Below are positions 37,201-52,200 of a DNA stretch of 64,000 nt, piece after piece. The position numbers and the translations under genes are program-made. Position 1 is the stretch's first letter, and each line of letters opens with the position of its first letter. Source of the stretch: Sympetrum striolatum (Eukaryota > Arthropoda > Insecta > Odonata > Libellulidae). The notes under the pieces are model-generated. The model worked only from the letters and a program-made list of their open reading frames with translations, was not told the origin of the DNA and did not search any database. The DNA is taken from positions 28,739,393 through 28,803,392 of the forward strand of contig OX388350.1 of the NCBI GenBank assembly GCA_947579665.1. The letters are read 5' to 3'.

Positions 37201-40200
37201 AATAATTGGAATAAGTTGCAAGTAAAATATCATAGTTAATAACTAACATTTGCCCTTATTTACTATGTATTTTATGTTGAATTGAGTAATTATTTACAGA
37301 AAAATTTAACATAATATAATATGATACTTTTAATCTTGTAAGATTTTCACCATTTTCATTCCATTCTTTTCTAGAAGAGAATAATGATGTCAGTGGCAGA
37401 AATTGTTTATCATAGAGTAAATTTGACGCGCATGATTGGTTTGACTTTGGGTGATATCTTCTAATTTTAGAATAACATTTTACCATTTCAGCTATATCTT
37501 TATCCATTGTCTTTTTCCTAATACATTTACAGTTACATTTCTGACATTAATATTTACACCTAATCACTCTTGTTGCTATGTTAGACAATTAACATTTAAA
37601 TTTTTATTATCTCATTCTCATTACAAGTACATAATTCTTAGCTAAATAGAGCTATGGTATGAAGAGTAATTTGTGATTCCATGGATTTATACAGCATGTT
37701 AATCTTTGGGAAAAATTTACATTTACTCACATGTATGTCAGGTATTTCTCTTTCCATTCCAATCACACATCTAACACGCTTACTGATTGCTAAAAAATAC
37801 ATAATACTCCTTCAACTTTGTATGCAACTGTAAATGCAGTACCATTACTAATACATACATTTGCTCAAAGAACCTTTGAGAACACTCTTGTGCATGCGAT
37901 GCCTTCAAAGTCTCTGTACATACTATACTCTCTGTGAACACATTCCTTCGAGACATTGTCCTGTTTTTATTTATCTTTTTAAAAATATCTCATTGGCACT
38001 TATGATCCGTAATCATCAATGATGGTTACATTGAATTTCTGGTGCCCCCAAAACTGTTTGGGCCGAAAGGATCAGATTGGCAAGTTGAATTTACCTCTGC
38101 AGCATCCTTGGTCCGTCGTCACCGAGCTGAAGAAGTAGGTCATGCAGTGGGTCAGAGATTAGCAGCTGGACTTAGCCAGTCTCGGTCGGTTGCTCCTGAT
38201 GATGAAGAAGCAAGCCCATTGCAATCAAAGCGGTCTAGTATGTGAATGTTCTGAGTGTATCTATCTATGATGTGTATGTGAGCGTGAGTGTGTGCTGTTT
38301 GTTAAAGTTTTATTGATTTTGATACGTGCGCTTCTTGCATTTTGTTGTCTTGAGAGCTGTTTCATTTTTCTTTTGGGAATATCTTTCATCAGCTTGGGAT
38401 ATTCCTACTACCACATTTCCCTTTACAAATGCATTTGTTCTGGAACATGGGTGAATGACTGTAGTTGAAGCATACTTGCGTTTCTTTCTAACACTCTTCT
38501 GCTTTGTTTGGCATAATATTTACATTTTTTTTGCCATGGTACAGTCAACGCTTTTCAATTACAATTAGGTTTCAGCAAGCTTTTTATATTTTTAACCAGC
38601 TGTTTTCTCCACAATTTCTCCTGAGTTATCTTTTATAAACAGGGCGTATGTTTAAAAATGTGGTTAAAATGTGTGTTATCATGTAAACATCATTAACTTC
38701 ATCATCAGTAATTTTGTTTTGAAATGTGTAAATAAAATTCTTGGGAAATAAAAGGTATCCATCTATAGAAATAGATATTTGGTTAAATGTAAAACCAAAA
38801 TATTAATTTATTAACTAAGTATTTCAAATTTCTAAATGTTTCAACAATGTAAAGCTGTATGTTTCATGTACATTAGTCAATATTGCTGTTTTAATATAGA
38901 AATATTATAGCTAATTTCAGTCTAACAATTTTGGTTTAATGATGTATATGAGTTGTTAACAAGCCATTAATCTTTCATATCTAATTTGTTCTTAAGGGTA
39001 AAAGGTAATATAACCAAATAATTACTATAAATTATTAACACCATCCAAAATAAATTTAAAAGTTCTTCAGTTCATGATTGATGTCACTGGATGTCAAAGT
39101 GTTAACCAAATAATTCTCGGTGTAGGTAGTTAAAATTTAACCTGCATACCTACATTCATGATTTACCCAATGTTTAACAATTAAAAAAACTAAACTTGAA
39201 GCTTTTCAATTATTTAAAAAATCTTTAATCCTCATTTTAAAAGATTCTCTTCTAATTGCACCCTTCCATACAAAATTGGTTAACAGTTATACAAGTTTTA
39301 GAATATTTATTTGCAGTTATATTTAGTTTGTTTTTTGTTTCTATGATATGGGAGTTATGGGATTTTAACCAGGGAAAGGAATGGGCCATTGGATTTGCTT
39401 GCAGTTTGAAGCTTACAAAATTTCATACATTATCTTAAAAATATAAGATTGTTAAGGGGTTGGTTATTCACAAACCGTTGAAATAGCTTTATACTATTAT
39501 AAGAACTACTCTTTTCTCCTCTGGGAAAGTTTTAACTATTTTGGATTTTTCAGTTAAAAAATGTTGTAAATAATTTCTTAAGTTTCTCTATTTATGTTTC
39601 CTCAGAACAATATATGTTTTTTAATTCTTTGCACAATTTCATTCTTTAGGAAAACTTTGATACCCAAAGATTGGAACTTCTTTTATTCTTACAATTAGAT
39701 AAATTTAAATGGCATCATTGAACCTCATGATATCAGTTGATATAACCTTGGGAATTAATTAAGCTAACATATTTTAATTTTAGTTTTCATGTGTTATTGG
39801 AGTAGTTTAAATTTTTCCTACTAGAATAGGGAAGCTTTGACGATTTTTATTGATGATATTCATTTTTGTCACTCTTTCAGTATAAATTTATCTAACACTA
39901 AAAGAATTGTGTTATTTTATTGAATTTATTATTAATTGTATTAATATATTATGGTAGATTTCTAATAAATACATGTTACACACAATACCTGGTTCATATT
40001 ACTTAGTTGCTCTCTACTAAATACATTTTCAACAAATTGATTTACTCTGAACATTTCATATGCTTGAACTCTAAACTAGTTCCTAAAGATAGGCTGCACA
40101 AATATTTTTGCATTGCAGGTAAAACAGTCCCTTAACCTAAATAATTATGCAGGCTTTTGTGGTCTTCCTTGTGACTTATTCAGATTGTTCTTTAAAATTA

Positions 40201-43200
40201 TAGTCCCGGTCTATAAAAACCACAATATACTACTGAATATTATTCATAGTTTCAACATTTTCTCTTTCAATGAAAATTCTTATTCACATTATTTTTAGTG
40301 TAATTCCAAATTATCATTGACTTAGTTTTTGTTTAATTTTATTGTTACAATTTTAAGTTTAAATTGAAGTTTAATTTAATTAAAACAAATGCTACACTAC
40401 ACTTTATGAAATGATTCTGCTCTATTAATATGATAATTACTAAATGCAAATATTAAAGCTTCATTGGGAAATGAAAAGTTTGCAATTCTTAGCAATACTA
40501 AAAACTTCAGATGGAAAATTAACCTTTCATCAAAAGTGGAAAATTTTATTTTATATTAGGTTATTAACTGAGGGGAATTATTTGGGGAAAGGTTGAAGGC
40601 TCTTCACAAGGAATTTAATAGTTATAAATGCCAGCATGCTTTTTATTCTTAAATTCCAGCTTTCCGTATACTTGGTTGTTGGGAATGAATTCTTCTGAGC
40701 AGTATTTATGATTTGATTTCGGCATTTGAGTTGTTTCATTTTAATTCTTTTTCATTTGCTAACTATCTGCATAACTAATGAGGATACAGGTGACTGCTAA
40801 TTTAATCAACAAATTACATACAGCATGTGTTCTTTCAAGTTCTCAAAGAGGGTCTTACCCAGAGAAAATTGAAAACAGCTTTTGAAATTGGAGTAAAAAT
40901 ATGCATATGTTTGCACTTTTGCTACTGATGACTACAAGAATTTAAGGAAAGATTTAAAGTGCATGTTGCTGTATGTAATGTGTATGTGATATTAGCCTAA
41001 GCATCATATAAGCAACTGCTGTTTTATTTTGTGATTTTCTTACATATACATATGTATGAACTATGATTTTTTTCTGTTTATGACAACAATCACTGCTAAA
41101 TCTCTTTTAGGGTGCATTATTTTTTAGAGGCTGTTTTATATTGTTTGTTATTCTTTGAACATTTTATTCATTTTAAATGTTAGTAAATAGGTAGCAGTAG
41201 TATTTTTTTCTTATTTCATCTGATTTTGCAGGGGCATATCTTGACTTTATCTGAAGATTGTCAAATTTCCCAAGGCATTATTTGATATCTATGTTTTCAG
41301 TTGAAATGTCTTCTATTTCTCATAATTGCACAATGTTTTTGATACTGGCTATTTTGAAGTTTTGCACAGTAACCTTCTTGCTGTTTCTTTCAGTACATGT
41401 AGCCAGACCTTTGTTGATTTTGAAACCTTCCTATCCCTCCTAAATCCGTGTAGTTTTTATTTTGTCCTCTGTATTAGCTTCTATGTTTGTCTGTCATTTG
41501 TCTTAAAGAAGAAACGTCTTAAATTGATCCTACAATAATAATTTTCATTTTATGGCCAATTTTACCAATATAATTTTTCAAGTGGATTTCATTAAATTAA
41601 GTTTTCTAATAAACTTGCATCAATTGATATTAGTTGTTATTCTCCTTCATAATTAATAGTAATAGAAGATTCATTTCTCTTTCTGGCCTTTGATTAAGTA
41701 AATTCATTGTTTTTACAGAGCTAATGTTAATTTTTTGTTGAACTCCTTTTTTTATTGTTCATGGAAAGTTGACATTAATGACATTTTCAGGTATAGTGAG
41801 TGGAGATGGTTCGAAATTCCGATCCCGCAATGGAGAGGGAACCAGTGGCGCTGCTTCTGGGGAAGGACCGCTGACTGCTTCCATGAAATCTCGTGGGCGT
41901 CCATCATTTCTGGAGAGAACCGGAGCATCTATGGACAGATTTTTGGAAGAAATGTTCCAGGCATGGGGAACTGGTAAGTTATGTTGCTATACATTAAAAT
42001 GTTGGAGATGTAGGGCACAGTTGCACCTTATCTTCTAAACTTATGCTAATATAAATACTCAGGGACCAACCAAAATGTACCAAATAACCAATTCTGGTAA
42101 GCTATTAAAAATTAATCTTTAACCAAGAAACATCACCATAGTTATCGGTTAGCCTTGACATAAGTTTATTAAAAAAAACAACTCATAGTATCTTTCTTTT
42201 CATTTATAGCTGTGTGAAAAAGCTTTATTATGACTAGCACAGTAATCCATGCAGTGAATGTAAAGTATTGTTTTAAGTTGAATTAAATGTATGTTTAGTA
42301 GTAATTATTTCCCATGGAAGATTGTGTGGATGGCTCCAATTTACAATATTAAAATTTTTGTTTTTCTCGGGTTAAGCTGCACTTCATAAATAGTTAAGCT
42401 TTACCTTATCTGAATTCCCTGTGAATTTTTTCCCAATGAATAATTACTCATATGCTGTGGTTCTCTAACAGCCCAAGTCTGTATTTCTCATACAATATTA
42501 GCTCATTTGCTCAATACAGAAATATTTATGTTTTGAAATATATAGGATATTTTAATAGTCATGTCAGATAAAATTTTCTATATTAGTTATCGCAGAATGT
42601 CATTTTGTGTACAGCTTCTGTGCTAGCATTAAAGTGAAACTGAAGGTTTTGAAAAGAAAATGCTGAAATAATATTTCCTTTTTTGTTTTTTACAGCTTGT
42701 GCCAGAAATCCTTGGCCAGTGCTTTTTATTGGATTCTGCGTGATAGTGGGATTAGGCCATGGAATAAAATACATCCAAGTTACAACCAATCCAGTGGAAC
42801 TGTGGGCCTCTCCGTCATCCCGATCCCGCACAGAAAGGACTTATTTTGATTCTCACTTTGAGCCATTCTACCGCACTGAGCAAATTATTCTTACAGCAAA
42901 GAACCTAAGCTACGTAAGTTGTAAATCAATAAACAGCTGTCATTCTCTGTGATTTTTTTCTTGAACTTGTTATAATTTAAATGTCATTCTTTTAATTTCA
43001 GATTTACCATAACACATCTGATGGCGTTATAAAATTTGGACCTGTTTTCAATGAATCTTTCATGATTGAAGTTTACAAACTTCAAAAGCAGATAGAAGAG
43101 GTTTGTAGCTCATTCTATTCTTTTGTTTTGTCGATAAGAGATTTTTGATTTCTTTTCGACTATCCAGGAGGAAGTGTGTCATCTAAGTATCGTTATTTTT

Positions 43201-46200
43201 GCAGTTGGGGCAGAGTGAAGGCAAAGGATTAGAACAGATCTGTTTTGCTCCTTTGACAACACCTGTTAATGGGGAAAACACTAAGGCATCGGTTGTCTCT
43301 CAATGCCTGGTCCAGAGTGTATGGGGATACTTTCAGGTAATTACGCCAAAGTTTCCTCTATCAAGTATATTTCATTGATAATCAACTAATTCTATAATTT
43401 ATGAGAATTTATTCTTCATTTGCAATGATTAATTCTTAGCTGAAGCATTAAATGATAGAATCATAATCTAATTTCTCTTCTTCACAGGATGACATGGATA
43501 CTTTCCTAGAGAATGATACTGATGATCAAGGATTTGTAGAAAACTATCTAGATAAACTGAAAACATGTTTCCAGTAAGTATTCTGAGATATTGCTATATA
43601 AAATACTTGCTATCAGGAATTCTGGATGAAAGTTTACTTAATACTTGCGTATTGATGGATCTTGAATGTAGGTGGAACTTTCATTGTTTACAGAAATATT
43701 GTCTCCCCTGTTTATTAATTTTCTAATTACAGTAGCTGTCCAGCTGCTTATAAATATGTACACAAATATATGCAGTATGCTTTAAAAATTGATTCTTATA
43801 GTAATGCAGTCTTTTTTTCTGTTAGTTCTTGTTAGCAATCTTACTATCTTCACTATTGCATTTGTTTTCTTACTCTCTTATCTTTTCCTTTCTTTATTTG
43901 TGACTGAAATTAGCTATAATACTTTCCTTCCTGTGAGAAGTTGATGAGTCCAATTATTATAAAATGTATTAGTTTATTATTGTAAATTATCATCAATATT
44001 TGCCATCTTGCTGTGGATATGTTGCTTGCTCATATTGTCCTTGTCTTCCTTAAATGTGTGGTACTAAGACATTTCTTCACCCCTTAGGAATAGTTATCAT
44101 CCAGATTGCATTGCTTCTTATGGTGGCCCAGTTGAATCAGCTATTGCCGTTGGAGGATTTATTACTGAAGAAGATGGAGACCATAGGAAACCCAAGTTTG
44201 AAAGTGCCACAGCAATTATTTTGACCTTCCTCGTGAATAACTATCACAACAAGACCAAGTTGAAGCCTGCACTTGAATGGGAAAGCAGGTACATAATAAC
44301 TTGTTCATTTACTCTGAAAATTGTTTTATCAGTTTCATTGATTAATTTATATGAGAAAAAGTGTTGGTAAACTCAGATAGAATCACCTTCATAATGTTTA
44401 ATCAACAAGCAACTTCTGAGGGGGAGTGAGCGGGTGCAGCATGTTACCTTCGATAATTAAGTAATGACAAATCAATACTAACCAACTTCTAATTTTACAT
44501 TCAGTAATTTTATATGATATGCACTTACTTACATTTTTAATGCTAGCCTTTTTAATTAACTCTTTAACTTGGTAGAAATATTTTCAGATGTAATTATGAG
44601 AGGAAAAAAGTTAATGTTAGATATCCTGTGAATGAAGACCCTGCCTATGTATTAATTCTGTGTTAATTGTTCTAGGTTTGTCAGCTTCATGAAGAACTGG
44701 ACGACTTCCTCTGCGAAACCTGCTTTCATGGATGTTGCATTCACATCTGAACGTTCCATTGAAGATGAGTTAGAAAGAGAATCTCAGTCGGATGTACTTA
44801 CAATTCTTGTTTCATACTTAATCATGTTTGCGTACATTGCTATTGCTCTGGGCCAGATCCGTAACTGCAGACAACTTTTGGTATGTTTTACGTTTATAAT
44901 TTGTTGAAAATAAAGTCACAAATTTTGGTATAATGTAGATTTAATTTCACCGTATAGAATTCAGAATTGGTATTTACTTTATTTTCATCAGTTGATTCTT
45001 TAAACTTTGAAGTGTTATTTTTCTCATAATGAAATATAGTTATCCGTTTTTTATTAATTGTATCCTAAAATTTTAATTTTAATTCAGAATTAGGCAAAGA
45101 AATTTTAGCTGAATTTTGTTACTATATCTAAACATTATTCTAGCCATAAAGAGAAACTTCGCTCTAATTCTCTGTTACTATTTTTGAAGGGTCTGTAGTT
45201 TAAATCTAAATAATTATTATTAATTTTTCAGGTTGACAGTAAAGTAACCTTAGGACTTGGAGGGGTACTGATTGTTTTGGCTTCTGTGGCATCTTCCGTC
45301 GGTTTGTTTGGATTCATTGGAGTTCCAGCAACATTGATTATCATAGAGGTAAGTCAGTGTTTATGATGGTGTTATTTTTTGTGTGTGGTTTAAATTGATA
45401 GTATCTTCAGCAGAAATTTGTTAATTTTTGAAAGTTAATCCAGTCTCAGGGAAATTAATTTCCACATTTTTTCTTTTTAGGTTATACCTTTCTTGGTCCT
45501 TGCTGTAGGAGTAGACAACATTTTCATCTTGGTCCAAACTCACCAAAGGGAAGCAAAGAGGCCAACAGAATCCCTCGAAGAGCACATTGGCCGTACTCTT
45601 GGTCAAGTTGGTCCATCAATGCTCCTCACTTCTCTCTCAGAAATTTGCTGCTTTTTCTTAGGTAAGTACATCTTTATTTTGTTCCAATGTCTTTAAAATT
45701 AAACTTTATTCTAATTGATCACTTTTTACTTCAAATAATATATTGTGCTAAATAATTCATTTGATTCAAGAAGGATCAGGCTCTGTATTTTATTAAAATT
45801 CTTTTAAAAATCTTAAAATGTAATAAACAACTCTAGATTTGTTTGCTTTTACTTTGCATATTGGAGGATTTTAAGATGTTTGCATTATCTTGTTCATAGG
45901 TGCGCTCTCTGATATGCCTGCTGTGCGAGCTTTTGCGCTGTATGCTGGAATGGCATTGCTACTGGATTTCCTAATGCAGATTACTTGTTTTGTTGCCTTA
46001 CTTGCTCTTGACGTAAAGAGGCAAAATGTAAGTTTATTATCAGTTAATCATAGTTGTTATTATTATGAATTATCTCTTAGATTTGCAATTTTGGAAAGAG
46101 GCGGGTTTGTTAAGGGTACTGAATTGAATTCAAATGCTTGGTTTAACTTATATTTTTATGAATATATGAACATTTAAATTATTTTTGGTATTTACTCCAT

Positions 46201-49200
46201 TATTTGTGCATTTAAGAGCAATGCAATTTCCCTTTATACATGGATATTTCTCTTCATGCATGGAAATGTGAGAAGAGACTTAGTGTAAAAAATTCAGCAG
46301 TCGCAATCAAAAATATTTTCATCTTATTTTAATTTTTGGTAACTCTCTTTTCTATTCCTAAAGCTTCCAAGAGTATTTACTAAATAAAATACTATTTAGT
46401 TATTTTGGAATAATTTTTGGCTAATTAATTGGATGTATGCATAACAAGTATTACAAATTTGACTATATTCCCCTTAGATAGGAAGATTTTTAATATATAT
46501 TTTATCATTATCTCAAATATTACTGCATACCTAAATGAGTATTTTTATTCATTAAAGTAGCTCAATTTTGTGGAAAAATTCTGGTGTTTGTTGTAAAGTT
46601 CTTGTTATTTAAATCTGAATATCATAATTTTTCTTACGCTCATTATTATTTTTATTTAGAGAATGGAAAATGTATAACCTCAGCATGAAATTTGTAGCTT
46701 ACTTACTCTCTTACTCTGTACTTACTCTCTTTCTTAATGCAGGTTTCAGATCTCTTTTTTTAGTTCTTAGAAATTTTTAAGCATATCTTTCCCTCTCAAA
46801 TGAAATTTAGTTGTGTGGCTTTAAAAGAATATTTAGATATAATTTACCTATTTCTGAAAAATTCTTTTATGAGATTTATTATACTTCTGGGGCTTAGTTG
46901 TGCAAGTGAATTCTCCAAGAACTCTTGGTATTCTCTAGCAACAATGCTGGGAATAACAAATACATTTCCTGCAATGAGGATTAAGTTTACTTGTTTAAAG
47001 TATTGTCTGCTATGAAGATACATGAATATGATGTTATAACAATTACAGTTGAAACTTGGGTTAGAGCAATTTTAATAATACATGATAATGATTGCTTCAA
47101 AGGACTGGACATAATTTTTGGTTGCAGAGGTTTAAAATTAAGAGATTTGTAAAAATATCCAATGAAGGAATCTGCCCTATCAGTATGCTTTTAAAAAGTT
47201 ACTTCACATACTAGGGAAACATTGATTTAGTATATTATTTATGTACTGATATGTAAATCTTTTCCCTGGATAATTTTCAATGAATAGAAAAAGGAAGTTG
47301 TTTAAATGGTCCTCCTGAGTTTGAGTAAGAAGTGTATGTTCATAAAATGAAATGCTTATTCTGTTACAATTGTTTTTCATCAGGCAAATCGGCTTGATGT
47401 CTGCTGCTTCTTGAGTGGATCCAAATCCCCATCTCAAATGTCTGTCTCCAATGCTCATGGATCTGAAGGGCTCTTGTACAGGTTTTTCCAGTCTGTCTAT
47501 GCACCTCTTTTAATGAAGAGATGGGTCAGGGCAGGCGTTATGGTTGCATTTTTCGGATGGCTGTGTGCTTCTCTAGCTGTTTTACCAAAGGTTTGTGTTC
47601 TGTCATCTGAAATTAGTCCAACATTGTGTATTATTTGGTTCAATTATAGGAAAGCAGAAAATTTGTTTTGAATGAAATGATTTTTTTTTTCAGATTGAAG
47701 TTGGTCTGGACCAGGAGCTTTCTATGCCAGAGGATTCTTATGTTTTGAAGTACTTTAAGGTAAGGATTTTTAAAATTAATTAAAACACCTTTATTTCTTG
47801 CAAAAGAAATATAGAGATAGGTTCAGTTGAGAATTTAGCTGATATCTCAAGTCATTTGATATCTTAAAACCTTCATACCATACCATGGATCTTTTAGATG
47901 CCCAATAATGTATTGAGTCAGTCCTTTTGGTTGTGCAGTCCTATGGTATTACATTTCTTTTTTTTTATTTTGAAATTATCAAGTTGAATTGTCTTGATTA
48001 AAAGTCTAGTAAACTTCTGATACTATGCAATGGTTTTATAAAGTTTTCAAATTGATTTATCTACAATTAATCTCACACTGAAAAATATTTCTATTGATTG
48101 ATATTTTGTGTACGATTTAATTCAAAATTTTTTAATTGCAGTATTTGAAGGATTACCTATCTATTGGGCCACCAATGTACTTTGTAGTCACAGATGGGGA
48201 TAGGATTGAGCCAAGAACTCCTGGACTTAATTACTCATTGAGTAAGGTGCAGAATACAATGTGCGGTGGACAATTTTGCAATGATGATTCTCTGTCCTTG
48301 CAGATATACCTAGCCTCAAAAAGACCTCAAAGGTATGTTAATTTTCTTTTATATTGAATATTGCAGAGTACTGTTCCATTAAGGAGTAGCCCTGGTACAA
48401 TTATTTTGGAATACTTAGGCATCAAAATATACCTTTATATACGTACCATTCACCAAATACCCTGGGCAAGCATTTTACAGTTGCATGCTGGAGACATATT
48501 TCATAGATTGTATAAGAAGTATATTAAGATAGTATTTATGGTCAATAATGATGTAATTTTTTGTTTGCATTGATTATGGGGCTTCATTGTTATGTAGAAA
48601 GTCCAGTGTAGCACATTTCAAATTGGGGAAAATAATTAAGGAAAAACCATTCAAATGCTTCAAAATTCTGGAAATGATCTTATAAAGTTTACACTTTAGA
48701 ATATTTTAATAAATAGGGAGTTTTTTGGCCCTAAATTTTCTTATTGAATTGATAGTCTCATTAATTAGTCATATAATGGCTGGTTTTTGTCTGTATATTC
48801 TGTTTTATGCTTTGATATTTAAGCAAAAGATATTAACGCTATTCACATTAAAGAATCCCTAAAAATTATCATATAGAAATGTTCAAGTATTTGCAATAGT
48901 TTCAGTTCTTAGGTAGTCTAAAATTTTGTTATCTTTACTTTCAGTTCATACATTGCAAAGCCTGCTTCATCTTGGATCGATGATTATTTTGATTGGTCTG
49001 CGGCTGCTACTTGCTGTAAATATTTCAAAGGAAATGGATCTTTCTGTCCCCATACAAGTGAGTTAATTGTTCAACTCTACTAAGGTTTGCACAGATGGAC
49101 TTCTATGAGGTGCAAGTTTTATTTTCCATTTGTTACAAAATTTTTCTTTTTAGTCAACTAAACCCCATTCATTAGAATGGTTTTACTTTCTTAACTTTCA

Positions 49201-52200
49201 TCCTGTGGCATCAAATAGATGAAGAAGTTGGGAAAGTTTTTACATATTAGTTTGTTTGTTTCATTAATTCTTGATTACAAATATAGTTTTTATTATTATA
49301 CTATATGATGACTTCTAGCAATGCTATCACTATAATTATAATTGTTGATTAATTGGTTTAACAAGGAAATTTTCATAGAAAAAATGATTTTGGCTATCAG
49401 AATTTTGTATTTTTTGTCTTGGATTTTTGTTTTTTATTTTTGTTTTACTTTGCCTTGAACCAAAATACTAACTAAAGATTTTTTCCCTTTTATATAGATG
49501 ATCGTTGTGCTGACTGCTCTATTAGTTTGACTAAACAAAACCGTCCAGACTCGAAAGATTTCCGTCATTATCTTCCGTTTTTCCTTCAAGACAATCCCTC
49601 TGCCAGTTGTGCGAAGGGAGGACACGCTGCGTATGGACAGGTATATTCATTCTTCTGTTAGCTTCAGTCCTTCAATTATCAGTGGATTATTGTTACAGAT
49701 GATTATTATCTTTCCTCAATTATTTATCTTCTAAACTTTTGTTTCAATTGGCAGGGTGTGAAGTACTCGGTTGATCCGAAAGGACTTTCAGCTGTTGGTG
49801 CATCATATTATATGGCATATCATTCTGTTCTTAAAACCTCTGAGGATTACTATGAGGCTCTTCGGTCAGCAAGGTTAATATCTGCTAATCTCACCAACAT
49901 GCTCCGAGAGCGTTTGGGTCCAGACGCTCCATCTGGTGTGGAAGTATTCCCTTACAGGTGTGTAATAATATATTTAGTTATAGTTTTAATTGCTGGTGTA
50001 TTTCATAAGGATCTGTGTTATAATTTAAATTTCATCAATACTGATATTTCTCCTTTGCAAAAGCAACCCTCATTTCTGAGGTATTGAAATTTATAAAAAA
50101 ATTACAAAATTTTTTATCTGAACTATTCATGCAGAGAAGTTACAAATGGCGGTTTTTGATTTGATAAAATTCAAATTTACCTCAAAATTGCTGTGAAATT
50201 GCTATTGTCAAAGTTGGTCAAATCTGTCATATGATCTGGTTTTTATTTAGCACATGGATTCCCAAAGACTGTAAAAATACTGAACTGAACTGAACCTGAG
50301 TCATAAGGACTTTGTAACTGTTTAGGGGTAAATATTTTGGGTCAAAGAATGACCCCTGCATCTCATACACAAGTTTTTGGACCATCTCGTCTTTCTTACT
50401 ATTTCATTAGCATCTATAATGTCACAGGAGATGTGATTGAGATATTGAATTACTGTATTCATTCAAAAATAATGTACACCATTGGGTCTTTTTTCTGCTC
50501 AAAAATTGGGGTTCAGGTTAGAATCTACGCCACTTGGGCATAATTCTACTTGTCCATTCACATGTCCCGTAGTGCAGAGGTTGCATCCTCAGCTCACTCT
50601 GGTTCCATGTAACTCGTCAAACGTTCCACCAGTGCGCTATTGATATTTTCTCTGAAAAAGCCCCCAAAAACTACAGACTAAACCATTGGCTATTAGTTAT
50701 TAATGGAAAGGCAATTGGCTAGCCCATTGAAATTTTCAAATAACTGATTTTAAATTAGTTAACATGTGCACTTAGAGTTAACAACTACCAGCATTTTGTA
50801 TACAGTGTATACAGGTATAAATAGTGTATGTAGCTGCATATATGTGTATTTTAAACAAGTATATGGTGCCATGAATGGTGTGGCTGCATGTCTTAATGTG
50901 TGCTTTAGATTCAGGGGCAATTGATTTTTCAATTTCAACTTTCCAATGCTCAAATTTTGGGGTGGGCATTACATATGATGGTGCATTACTTTTTAATAAA
51001 TGCGGCATATGTATCGTAGAGTAATGGCATGATAAACTCTAACAGTGCTCTTGAAGCTTTATCCTTGAGTTAACCCCTCTTAAATGGAAATGTCTCATAT
51101 CACTTATTGTGGAAATTATAAAGTTTTTTCTTTCAACCTAAGATGTCATTCCACGAAGTACAGTCAGGACATATCGATTATAAATGTCTCTTATTTACTC
51201 AACTGCAGTGGTTGATTTTCCAATTTCATTTTCATCCATTAATTTCCATTTATTTTCAGTATCTTCTACGTGTTCTATGAACAATATCTGACGATGTGGC
51301 CTGACACCTTGAAGAGCATGGGGATCTCTTTGGCAGCCATCTTCTTGGTCACCTTTGTTCTTATGGGGTTGGACTTAGCTTCTTCAGTGGTGGTTGTAGT
51401 CACCATAGCTGCAATTGTGATAGACATTGGTGGGCTTATGTACTGGTGGGGAATATCCCTCAATGCTGTGTCTTTAGTCAATCTTGTTATGGTGAGTATT
51501 TGAATAAACGAATATGAAGTTATTTCAGCCTTAATTTATACGAGTAAAATGTTGCTTGTATACTGCAAGCCGATCGGCAATACTAATTTCATATCGGCAT
51601 CATATCGGGACGGTCCTCAAAAGAAAAAAAAAGGATTTAATTTTTTCTTAAAATTCGCTGACATTTCATCGTCTGGCATCGAATCTGGGTCTTACTGGTA
51701 AACCTACTATGAAACACAATAGAAGATCACCATCTCTAACTATGTGTGAAAATTCAAGCAGAAATATTGGCTACAACAGCCTCAAAAGACGTTCAAATTT
51801 TCACAAATGTAAATGGCTCTCGGGACTCGAACCAAGGACGATCTTGGAAATCTAAAACATGTCTTCTGAATGTTATTTATGATCTGTATCTATCTGCCAA
51901 ATTTCAAGTTTCTATATAATTGGGAAAGGTTTCAAAATAATTCCTAAAATTCGGATTAACTTCTGATTTCAGAGACACCTGGTGTCGAACCCAGAAAATA
52001 TTGTAAGCCGTGAATGCACAGTTTGATTTGTAAAGACTTGCTCTTATATAATGCAAAGTTTGAAGTCGATAGCATGCCGGGATGTACCTAAATTTATTTT
52101 CCGTTATCTCCGTAAGAAATGCATTGAGAAGTGCAAATGGCCCTCTGGGATCGAACCAAGGACCATCAGCGAACGTGTAAAATTTGATTATGAAATATAT

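Larger units (their letters stand above)
41974..51259 (+). other. NPC1 introns between exons g and w
   Basis: These fourteen-plus introns range from about 90 bases to 1.36 kb. Those longer than 300 bases are 41974-42695, 43574-44087, 44289-44675, 44881-45231, 46028-47383, 47760-48141, 48333-48944, 49058-49497 and 49958-51259. All are AT- and T-rich with rare CpG. I saw no additional exon, RNA gene or clear transposon in them. Confidence 0.6.

Noticed and set aside
42583..42831. Minus-strand open frame over NPC1 exon h
   Set aside because: It is antisense to a strongly conserved exon and has no motif.
46800..47015. 71-codon frame inside the intron between exons p and q
   Set aside because: No acceptor or donor in matching phase; exons p and q already join in frame and match family sequence without an insert.
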